Of a stretch of 37,158 bases of DNA, positions 25,031-33,217 are shown one piece after another. This stretch comes from an uncultured Clostridia bacterium (lineage in GTDB: Bacteria; Bacillota; Clostridia; Oscillospirales; Ruminococcaceae). The stretch lies in assembly GCA_945873955.1 (NCBI GenBank), contig CAMCFA010000021.1:1-37158 (forward strand), written 5' to 3'. The notes beneath the pieces are model-generated. The model ran no database searches, had not been told where the DNA came from, and saw only the letters and a list, made by a program, of their open reading frames with translations. Each line of letters starts with the position of its first letter. Positions within the stretch are counted from its first letter, which is position 1. The translations under genes and the position numbers were made by a program.

Positions 25031-25462
25031 TTACTCCTTTGCAACAGTCCGTGAAGTTTTGTGATCCGCGTTTTCTGGCGGCTTTCCGCCGAATCTGTCC
25101 AGCAGCTTTGAAAGCCCGCTTTTTCGGAGCAGGAATACCCTGCGGTCGCTCATGTACAGGTCAAGGGCAAGCTGCTGCCAGTTCTTTGCTAAAATGTAGT
25201 AGCCCTCGATCACGCTGCGCTCCTCCCCGGAGAGATAGCTTATGTACCGAAGAGCCTCCCGCTTTGCGTCCACCATTTCGTCGATAGAGTAGTTCAGCTC
25301 TCGTTCCAGCCCGGCGAGTTTTTCCACTGTTTCAGCGGCGCAGGCGGAGGAGTTCTTCGCCCGGTTCGCTATGCGGTGAAGTCTTTCTATATGTTCAAGC
25401 TGGGTTTGTATTTCAAGTTCCATGGACCTTGCCCGCTGGAGGGCGCCCATTACGTCCGGCAT
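25031..25462 (-). CDS. DUF1492/sigma-70 region 4-like phage-type regulator
   Basis: This 143-residue protein has an N-terminal coiled-coil-like region (about 8-60, heptad-like Leu/Ile spacing) followed by a region-4-like helix-turn-helix: LSGEERSVIEGYYILAKNW (about 78-96), QQLALDLYMS and RRVFLLRKSGLSKLL. This pattern fits DUF1492, a phage-associated family distantly like sigma region 4. It is the first gene of the cassette. The ATG at 25462 follows AAAGGAG. It lies 4 nt upstream of the XRE gene. No integrase, structural phage gene or attachment site is nearby. Confidence 0.7.
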   Translation of the reverse strand: MPDVMGALQRARSMELEIQTQLEHIERLHRIANRAKNSSACAAETVEKLAGLERELNYSIDEMVDAKREALRYISYLSGEERSVIEGYYILAKNWQQLALDLYMSDRRVFLLRKSGLSKLLDRFGGKPPENADHKTSRTVAKE

Positions 25463-25483
25463 GATATCACTCCTTTGTATAAA

Positions 25484-25542
25484 TGTTCACATAAGTTCTT
25501 TCTTGTGAACAAATTATACCACAAGAAACTTGTCTTTGTCAA
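25484..25542 (-). promoter_or_regulatory. Promoter with overlapping operator dyads for the XRE-ImmA cassette
   Basis: On the minus strand TTGACA (25537-25542), an 18-nt spacer and TATAAT (25513-25518) are visible. Three dyads overlap it. TTTCTTGTG-N12-CACAAGAAA (25499-25507 and 25520-25528) is a perfect 9-bp repeat bracketing the -10 box. TGTTCACA-N12-TGTGAACA (25484-25491 and 25504-25511) is a perfect 8-bp repeat over the transcription start. ACAAG-AAA-CTTGT (25521-25533) lies between -35 and -10. The first two have the same 12-nt spacing. They are good candidates for binding sites of the XRE protein encoded downstream. Confidence 0.72.
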
Positions 25543-25559
25543 GGGGTTTCTGCATAATA

Positions 25560-25922
25560 ATTTAAAAATATGTCAAAATCGGCGCAGTTTATTGTAGGAC
25601 TGCTTTATTAGCTCTTATAAATGAATTTTTTTGCTCAGAAAATTTCATAATTGGGTATTTGAGATATTGCACATGCACACCGCACCGGGCGCACTGACCT
25701 TAGTTGCCACTGACAAACTGCTTGGCAATGCGGTTTGCAGTGTGCTGAAGCATAAACTCAAAAACTGGAAATGACAAGGATTTTAGCTGAAATTTGCAAG
25801 CACAGGGCATTTCAACTGGTGGTTTTAGTAAAAATAACTGTATAATCTGCACAATTGCAGCACAAAAACCTTGTTGCAACTCAACAAAAAGCATTTTTGA
25901 GATGAAAAAAATCCAAAATTAT
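25560..25922. other. Gene-free structured intergenic region upstream of gdhA
   Basis: No credible gene is present: the longest ORF (minus, 25700-25894) has no ribosome site. An imperfect 12-bp hairpin spans 25708-25742, with arms CACTG and CAAAC paired to GTTTG and CAGTG. A stray TATAAT at 25841-25846 lacks a matching -35 box. The left arm of the long inverted repeat described separately lies at 25786-25800. It may be a decayed element or control region. Confidence 0.4.
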
Positions 25923-25923
25923 C

Positions 25924-25937
<14 letters not shown>
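25786..25937. repeat. 15-bp perfect inverted repeat spanning 152 bp ahead of gdhA
   Basis: GCTGAAATTTGCAAG at 25786-25800 is the exact reverse complement of CTTGCAAATTTCAGC at 25923-25937. The right arm contains the gdhA -35 box. The separation of about 122 nt is too long for a simple hairpin but fits DNA looping or the ends of a small element. Confidence 0.6.
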
Positions 25938-27390
<1,453 letters not shown>

Positions 27391-27408
27391 GCGGCAGCCG
27401 GTGGCTAT

Positions 27409-27585
27409 ATGGCTAAAACTCACACCATGAAGCAGGACGCAGATCTTGTCCGCGGCAGCGATAAGCCCAAGGACGTACATCTGCATAACGAGCTTCACCC
27501 CGACGACAGAAAAACGGGAAAGGGAGTTAAGGAAAGCAAGCAGTTCAACGAGAATTGCAGCTTCAACATCAACCATACCAAGTAA
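27409..27585 (+). CDS. Small hypothetical protein, 58 residues
   Basis: An ATG at 27409 opens 58 codons ending in TAA at 27583-27585. The product is hydrophilic and rich in Lys, Asp, Asn and His (starting MAKTHTMKQDADLVRGSDK, ending NFNINHTK-like), with one cysteine and no membrane segment. Codon choice resembles neighbouring genes. It lies 18 nt after gdhA and before the terminator, so it would share the gdhA transcript. The ribosome site (CCGGTGG) is weak, so translation may depend on coupling. I do not recognise the family. Confidence 0.55.
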   Translation: MAKTHTMKQDADLVRGSDKPKDVHLHNELHPDDRKTGKGVKESKQFNENCSFNINHTK

Positions 27586-27588
27586 AAT

Positions 27589-27622
27589 GATCCGCTCTGG
27601 CGTTTGCCGGGGCGGATCTTTT
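27589..27622 (+). terminator. Intrinsic terminator of the gdhA transcript
   Basis: GATCCGC (27589-27595) pairs with GCGGATC (27612-27618), extended by CTGG/CCGG inside, and is followed by TTTT. It lies 3 nt past the small ORF stop. Confidence 0.85.
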
Positions 27623-27712
27623 GCTATCCGGTACGAAATAATGCACAACTGCACACAGTTGCCAAAAAATGCTGCTTATACAACAAAAGTGTATTAAAGT
27701 GACTTGCTTCTC

Positions 27713-27741
27713 TTGACAAATTACCCACCGCGGTATATAAT
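27713..27741 (+). promoter_or_regulatory. Housekeeping-type promoter of the giant flagellin
   Basis: TTGACA (27713-27718), a 17-nt spacer and TATAAT (27736-27741) form a full vegetative consensus. Transcription would start near 27748. No sigma-28/SigD-type sequence (TAAA then GCCGATAA) was seen upstream. Confidence 0.82.
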
Positions 27742-27776
27742 AAATAATGAAGAACTATATGCAAAGGGTGAGTTGC

Positions 27777-30700
27777 TTGAACATCTCCAATAACGACATG
27801 GTACGTACCGCGAACCGCGGAAAGCGGGCTGAATCCAAGCTGGCGCAGGCAACGCACAGGCTCAGCTCCGGCTACCGTGTGAATTCCGCCGCAGATGACG
27901 CTGCCGGTCTTGCAATATCTGAAAAGCTCAGGGCTATCGACCGTGGGCTCAGACAGGGCATGCGCAATATCAACGACGGTATCAGCTATATCGACACCGT
28001 TGACGGAGCCGCGCAGGAGTTAAACAGCATGCTCCACCGCATGAAGGAGATAGCGGTGGAGGCGGCGAACGGCAATTATGACGATATCGACCGCAGCGCC
28101 CTTGATCTGGAGTACCAGCAGCTCATAGACGAGATAGGGCAGATCAGCGACTCTGCCGAATTCAACGGCATACCTCTGTTCGAGCGGCATTACCCGGAGT
28201 ACGAAAAGGACGAGGGCATGGTCGTCCATGAAAAACCGGTCACCATTGACAGCACGAACGACACGCTGGTGCTGGGATATACTATGAACGGCGCTCAGAA
28301 AGAGTATACCGTGCATATCCCGCGGGGCGTGTACAGTGTAGAGGAGCTTGCGGACGTCATTGACACAGACCTTTTTGACAACAGAAACGGTCTGATAATC
28401 GGCGTGAACGACCAGAAGCAGCTCACCATGCAGTGTGAGGGCGGCAAGCTGGACTACATAAGCGGAAACGCGTCGTCGCTGTTCTATGATACGGTCATAG
28501 GCTCCTCCGACGGCTATCTGCTGGGAGTTACCACGTTCTCCAACGATTACAACGCGGAGCTTGAAATAATCACGGGCAAGAACGACGTTATCGCTTTCCG
28601 GCTTGGCAACGAGGACGACACACTGTACTCTATCACCCTTGATCCGGGGAAGTATGTAAGACCCGCGCTGGTGCAGGAGATCAACGAAAAGCTGGACGCG
28701 GCAGGGCTTCCCTGCAAGGTTGAGGCTGTAATGCAGGACAATGCCGACGGCAAGAAGATAATCGGTCTGAAAAGCGAGAAAACAATGACCGGACTTTCCG
28801 GCAACTTTCTGATGATTGACGGCGGAAGCGTTCCGATACATTCGCCGATATATGATATATGCTGTTACAGCACGCTGGTGAACAGCGAGGCAACGCTTAC
28901 CGGCACCAAGTCCGTTCTGGCGGGGCTTGAAATAGAGCGCGGCAGAAACGACTATTTCGTGCTGGACGCAGGCTGGTACACCGGGGACGGAGTATCAAAG
29001 ACGGAAAAGCTGCGAATTGAGCTTCTGGACGCCGGAGAAAACCTCAAGACCTATACCAGCGGCGGGCAGCTCCTAGACCGCATAAACGAGCAGCTTGAGG
29101 CTCTTGACTGCCCGATAACGGCGGAGCTTACCTCCGGCGGCGCGCTGAAATTCACTACGCTGCAATACGGCAAGGAGTGCAAGATAAAGCTGGACACCTC
29201 CGACGTGCCGAGCGGATACATGGTGTATGACCTGTTCGACAATGCTACGCTTTCGACCCTCAGCCCGTGGAAAACCACGTCCTCTTATACTGCGGCGTGC
29301 TTTAATGCTAAAAAGCCACTGGGCGGCAGCATAATCATTCCGGCGACGCATAACCAGCTTTCGTTCACCGTCGGGATCGAGGAAGCCGGCGCAGTCACCA
29401 GCCGCACCCTTGATTTTGATATCCCGACGGGAACATATACTCAGGCGCAGCTAAACACCAAGCTGAACGATCTTCTTTCGTCCGGCTATCCCGACCTCAG
29501 CGACAAGCTGTATTTCAGTGTCGGTTCAACGCTGACCCTCAGCGCAAACGGGCTTAAAGGCTCTGACATAACCTCAATAAAAGCGAACAGCAGTTCTGCG
29601 TACAGTCGTCTGATCTACGGTCCGGTGTACTACGACAATATCGACGCATCGCATTCCTCCGGCACGGAAAAGGATCTGGTGTCCTACGGCAGCGGAGTTC
29701 CCGGGACAAGCCGTCCCAATGTTACCAGTACAGCGGGAAAAACCCAGACCGCCGTGACCTACACCAGCGTTTTCAACCCGTCGGAGAGCCAGCAGTCGGG
29801 GAATTATCTGAATTATTCCACGGTCACTGAAAACAAGGATAAGGGTGAAACCATATTCACCGGGATAGAGGGTCAAGTCACCGGTCCGGAATCATATACC
29901 TACACGCCGGCGGTCATGACTATCCCAAATGCGCTCACCCAGTTCACCGCCGCAGGGACTTCCCTCCGGGAAACGGCGCTGACCTTTGATCTGTCCGATA
30001 AAGACGGAAACTTCACAACTTACAGCGTTACCGTGCCAAAGGGATCAACTGCCGCACAGGCGGTGAACAAGCTCAACGAAGCTCTGTCGGGGGTCGCGGC
30101 TGTCGCGGCGGACGGAAACAATCTGGTTTTCACCTCCGTGGCGAAGGGCGAAAATGTGATGTTCGACAAGGTGAGCGGCACGCTGAAATGCCGCGCCGAC
30201 AAGAATTCACTTGCTTCGCAGTCCGGCGCAGTGGTGGACTCAGAAAACAACAAGGTATATAAGCCGTCAAAGCTGACTTTGTCCGCCGCCGGTTCGCATA
30301 TTCCGCTTATCGTCGGCACTGACAATGACCGCTTTAAATTCACTGCCGGCGGTCACAGCTATGATATCAGTCTTACTCACGGGACATATAATTCTTTGTC
30401 GGAGCTGGCGGACGAGCTTAACGCTAAGATCTCCGCAAAGGACGGCGGTTCTCCCGCGACCACAGTCGCGGTGAACGGTTCTACGCTGGTGATCACCGGT
30501 CCGCTGAAGGAATCCGGCAGTATCACAGTGGACGCAAGCTCCACCTGCAAGCTGCACCAGAAAAAGAACGTGAGCGATGTCGTGTCTTCGCCGTATTACG
30601 ACCCGGCTACCGGCAATGCGGAGATCCCGGCGAGTATCCGCGCCGAGGGTATCGACAGCCATTTCCCGCTGACGGTGGACAGCTCCAACAACACCATAAC

Positions 30701-32912
30701 TATGGACTACACAAGCCCCGACCCGGCGAATCCCGGCAGCAGTATCACAGAGAAGCTGACGATCACCCTGCCGGACGGGACGTACAACAGCGGCGCCGAC
30801 CTCACCGCGGCGATTAATTCGGCTATCGCGGCTGATCCGGCGCTTAACGGAAAGATCAAAGCCAGCTATTCTTCCTCCGGCTCTGACAAGGGACTGACGT
30901 TCCGGACGGTGAAGGGCGGAAACGGGTATTCTCTGACAAACCTCAGCGGCACTGCGAAGCTGGATCAGTACAAAACCACCAACAGCAGTTCTGGCGGCAC
31001 CGCTGTTCCGGACGAGAACAAGATAAAGTACCCCGCGTATATCCAGAACACCCAGTTCAACACCCTTTTCACCGGGGAAGGCGTTGAGATAAACGACTTG
31101 AACAATTTCGTGTCGCTTAAAGTGAACGGCACGGACTACAAGTTCACTATCCCGGAGGGGGAGTACTCCGGCTCCTCCGGGCAGAATGCGCTGGTGGCAG
31201 CGCTCAATAACGGACTTTCCGGCGCGGGAGTTACGGTTTCCGTCAGCGGGAACACGCTGCGTATCACCACCGACGCAGTTGGTACGTCTGCCTCTGTCAG
31301 CCTGAATGCTGATAATACCGCGCCATACTTCAAGCGTGCGCAGAGCTGCCCGGCGTCCCAGCAGATAAACCGGGCTTCGCAGCCCTGCCAGCTTATCGGC
31401 AGAACCACTATTTCTACGATCGACATTGAGGACTACTTTAATGAGATGAAATTCACCTATACGGAAAAGGGAAGCTCCGTGGAGGTGAACGTTTCCGTAC
31501 CGCCGGGGACATACACCGCAAACCAGCTTGCCGCGGCTATCCAAGCCAGCATTGACGCTACGCTGCCGGCGGACTCCCTCGTGGTAGGCGTGTCGGGCGG
31601 GAAGCTCACGATCACCGGCGCGGATATCTCGGATACCCGCGGGATCAGCAATTTCAGCGGCAGGCTGTTTGACCGCGTGTTTCAGAATCCTCAGTATACA
31701 AATATCACGCGGCACACGGAGAAGGTCGGCACGACCACCGGGTCGGCGGTATCATATATCGTCGGCAGGAACACCCTCCAGCCGGAATCGGCAGAGGAGC
31801 TGGAGAGCGGGAAGAATGTGATGATCTTTTCGGGGCTGAACGATAACGTTGTGTTCGACCTTACTTACAAGGGCGAGAAGTACAAGGTCGAGTTCCAGAT
31901 ACCCGCCGGTGGCTATATGCCGCAGGAGCTTGCGGACGCAGTGCAGACCGCCGGGCGGAGCGCTCTGGCGGCAATGACCGACGTCAACGGCGATCCTCTG
32001 CCGGCGGATCATTTCCATGCCACGATAGGTCTTGGCGGGCTTGGCATAGCAGACACCGGACATACGGCTATATCGCCGTCGGATAAGCTGGTGCTTAGCT
32101 ATGTCCTGCCGGACGACGGCACGATAAAGGTGTCTGACGCGATAATAGACGGCGTGCGCGGAAATTCGGCGTACAGGATATTCTATGATGCGACCCAGTC
32201 GCCCCGCCCGTCAAGGGTGCTGGGAAAAGCGGACCTCAGCGACGGTATCTCTATCCATGCCGGGGTGAACGATACCTTGTCTATGAATCTGGACGGCAGC
32301 GATATTACGGTGACGATACCGTCCGGCAGCTACACATGTGACGATCTGTCCGAAGCGCTTAACCAGAAGTACGCGGAGCTTGGCAGCATTATACGGACAT
32401 TTAACAACAATGGACACTTGATGTTCTACACAACGGAGAACGGCGCTTATTATATCGGCAGGTTCACCGGAAACGCCGCGGACGACCTGTTCTACGGCGC
32501 TGACAAGCGTGATGACGATGATGAGATAGGCATTCACACCGGCCGCAGGACGGACAGCTACATCTGGTACAGCAAGACCCGCGCGGACGACCACCTCATG
32601 CGGATAAACACCACCGGAGTGACTACGGTTGACCGCGCGCTGAAAGCGATAGACCGTATCGACTACGCGAACAACTATCTTCTGCAATGGAGGGCGCTCG
32701 CCGGAGCGATACACAACCGTTCGGAGTACACCTACGAACGCAACCAGAACTACGTTGAAAATCTTGAGGCAGCCGAGTCCGGTATCCGTGACGCGGATAT
32801 CCCCGGCGAACTGGCGAAAGCCGCTAAGGAGAAGCTCATCATGCAGGCGCAGAGCTATATTCTGGCGAGCCAGAAAGAGAATCAGCAGTCAATAATGGAC
32901 GTCATGGCTTGA
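27777..32912 (+). CDS. Giant flagellin with about eleven insertion modules
   Basis: The start is taken as TTG 27777, with AAAGGG (27763-27768) 8 nt upstream. In-frame ATGs at 27747 and 27759 sit at or before the predicted transcription start or lack a site. The product has 1711 residues against 270-550 for ordinary flagellins. The N-terminal D0/D1 region (1 to about 145) contains ATHRLSSGYRVNSAADDAAG and the TLR5-type segment HRMKEIAVEAANG. The C-terminal D1/D0 region (about 1608-1711) contains NYVENLEAAESGIRDADI and ends SIMDVMA. Between them, modules begin near 155, 260, 381, 517, 724, 841, 963, 1098, 1209, 1348 and 1491. Most carry a P-x-G-x-Y turn (IPRGVY, IPTGTY, LPDGTY, IPEGEY, VPPGTY, IPAGGY, IPSGSY), resembling Flagellin_IN repeats. 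About 12 cysteines occur, which is unusual for a flagellin. No other flagellar gene is in the window. Confidence 0.9.
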   Translation: MNISNNDMVRTANRGKRAESKLAQATHRLSSGYRVNSAADDAAGLAISEKLRAIDRGLRQGMRNINDGISYIDTVDGAAQELNSMLHRMKEIAVEAANGNYDDIDRSALDLEYQQLIDEIGQISDSAEFNGIPLFERHYPEYEKDEGMVVHEKPVTIDSTNDTLVLGYTMNGAQKEYTVHIPRGVYSVEELADVIDTDLFDNRNGLIIGVNDQKQLTMQCEGGKLDYISGNASSLFYDTVIGSSDGYLLGVTTFSNDYNAELEIITGKNDVIAFRLGNEDDTLYSITLDPGKYVRPALVQEINEKLDAAGLPCKVEAVMQDNADGKKIIGLKSEKTMTGLSGNFLMIDGGSVPIHSPIYDICCYSTLVNSEATLTGTKSVLAGLEIERGRNDYFVLDAGWYTGDGVSKTEKLRIELLDAGENLKTYTSGGQLLDRINEQLEALDCPITAELTSGGALKFTTLQYGKECKIKLDTSDVPSGYMVYDLFDNATLSTLSPWKTTSSYTAACFNAKKPLGGSIIIPATHNQLSFTVGIEEAGAVTSRTLDFDIPTGTYTQAQLNTKLNDLLSSGYPDLSDKLYFSVGSTLTLSANGLKGSDITSIKANSSSAYSRLIYGPVYYDNIDASHSSGTEKDLVSYGSGVPGTSRPNVTSTAGKTQTAVTYTSVFNPSESQQSGNYLNYSTVTENKDKGETIFTGIEGQVTGPESYTYTPAVMTIPNALTQFTAAGTSLRETALTFDLSDKDGNFTTYSVTVPKGSTAAQAVNKLNEALSGVAAVAADGNNLVFTSVAKGENVMFDKVSGTLKCRADKNSLASQSGAVVDSENNKVYKPSKLTLSAAGSHIPLIVGTDNDRFKFTAGGHSYDISLTHGTYNSLSELADELNAKISAKDGGSPATTVAVNGSTLVITGPLKESGSITVDASSTCKLHQKKNVSDVVSSPYYDPATGNAEIPASIRAEGIDSHFPLTVDSSNNTITMDYTSPDPANPGSSITEKLTITLPDGTYNSGADLTAAINSAIAADPALNGKIKASYSSSGSDKGLTFRTVKGGNGYSLTNLSGTAKLDQYKTTNSSSGGTAVPDENKIKYPAYIQNTQFNTLFTGEGVEINDLNNFVSLKVNGTDYKFTIPEGEYSGSSGQNALVAALNNGLSGAGVTVSVSGNTLRITTDAVGTSASVSLNADNTAPYFKRAQSCPASQQINRASQPCQLIGRTTISTIDIEDYFNEMKFTYTEKGSSVEVNVSVPPGTYTANQLAAAIQASIDATLPADSLVVGVSGGKLTITGADISDTRGISNFSGRLFDRVFQNPQYTNITRHTEKVGTTTGSAVSYIVGRNTLQPESAEELESGKNVMIFSGLNDNVVFDLTYKGEKYKVEFQIPAGGYMPQELADAVQTAGRSALAAMTDVNGDPLPADHFHATIGLGGLGIADTGHTAISPSDKLVLSYVLPDDGTIKVSDAIIDGVRGNSAYRIFYDATQSPRPSRVLGKADLSDGISIHAGVNDTLSMNLDGSDITVTIPSGSYTCDDLSEALNQKYAELGSIIRTFNNNGHLMFYTTENGAYYIGRFTGNAADDLFYGADKRDDDDEIGIHTGRRTDSYIWYSKTRADDHLMRINTTGVTTVDRALKAIDRIDYANNYLLQWRALAGAIHNRSEYTYERNQNYVENLEAAESGIRDADIPGELAKAAKEKLIMQAQSYILASQKENQQSIMDVMA

Positions 32913-32922
32913 CAAAATATGT

Positions 32923-32953
32923 ATGGGAGGGGCGCTGCCTCTCCCATGTTTTA
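32923..32953 (+). terminator. Terminator after the giant flagellin
   Basis: ATGGGAGGGG pairs with CCTCTCCCAT (one G-T pair) around CGCTG, followed by GTTTTA. The T-run is short, so the terminator is moderate. Confidence 0.7.
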
Positions 32954-33052
32954 TGAAAAATCGGTTGTGATTTTGACTAAAATACAGCCCACGAAGTTGT
33001 TAATTTTGTACGGCAAAGTTGACGAAAAAATACCATAAAAAAGCAATTTCTA

Positions 33053-33081
33053 TTGACTTTTTATTGTGTTTGTGCTAGAAT
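33053..33081 (+). promoter_or_regulatory. Promoter for the permease gene
   Basis: TTGACT (33053-33058), a 17-nt spacer and TAGAAT (33076-33081) are visible. Transcription would start near 33088, leaving a leader of about 130 nt. The gene-free stretch 32913-33217 otherwise holds only the flagellin terminator and the leader elements listed next. Confidence 0.62.
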
Positions 33082-33155
33082 AGATGAGCGCAAAAGAGAT
33101 ATATAAAAAAGCTCTCCCGATATTCAACGCAGTGCGGCGGATTGGGGGAATTTCT

Positions 33156-33182
33156 ATGTGCAGAACAAATCAGAAGCGGTAA
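33156..33182 (+). CDS. Possible leader peptide MCRTNQKR
   Basis: An eight-codon ORF with a GGGGGA site about 7 nt upstream ends in TAA just inside a hairpin. It is too short to judge by codon use and may be chance. Confidence 0.3.
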   Translation: MCRTNQKR

Positions 33183-33200
33183 CAGATACATATCCGCTTC
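33173..33200 (+). promoter_or_regulatory. Leader hairpin ahead of the permease ribosome site
   Basis: GAAGCGG (33173-33179) pairs with CCGCTTC (33194-33200). The stem overlaps the last codons of the short leader ORF and ends 5 nt before the CGGAGGT ribosome site of the permease gene. Confidence 0.45.
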
Positions 33201-33217
33201 ACAACGGAGGTCAATCT

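Noticed and set aside
25700-25894. 64-codon minus-strand ORF upstream of gdhA
   Set aside because: No ribosome site; the composition is typical of random AT-rich DNA.
27747-27776. ATG 27747 or 27759 as the flagellin start
   Set aside because: The first is at the predicted transcription start and the second has no ribosome site. TTG 27777 gives the normal distance to the LSSG motif.
30267-31715. 482-codon minus-strand ORF inside the flagellin gene
   Set aside because: Antisense shadow with Arg-rich, motif-free product; the plus-strand repeat modules clearly explain the sequence.
28239-32500. Possible CRISPR or DNA satellite in the repetitive flagellin region
   Set aside because: The repeats are diverged protein modules of 100-200 residues in one open frame, not identical short DNA repeats with spacers.
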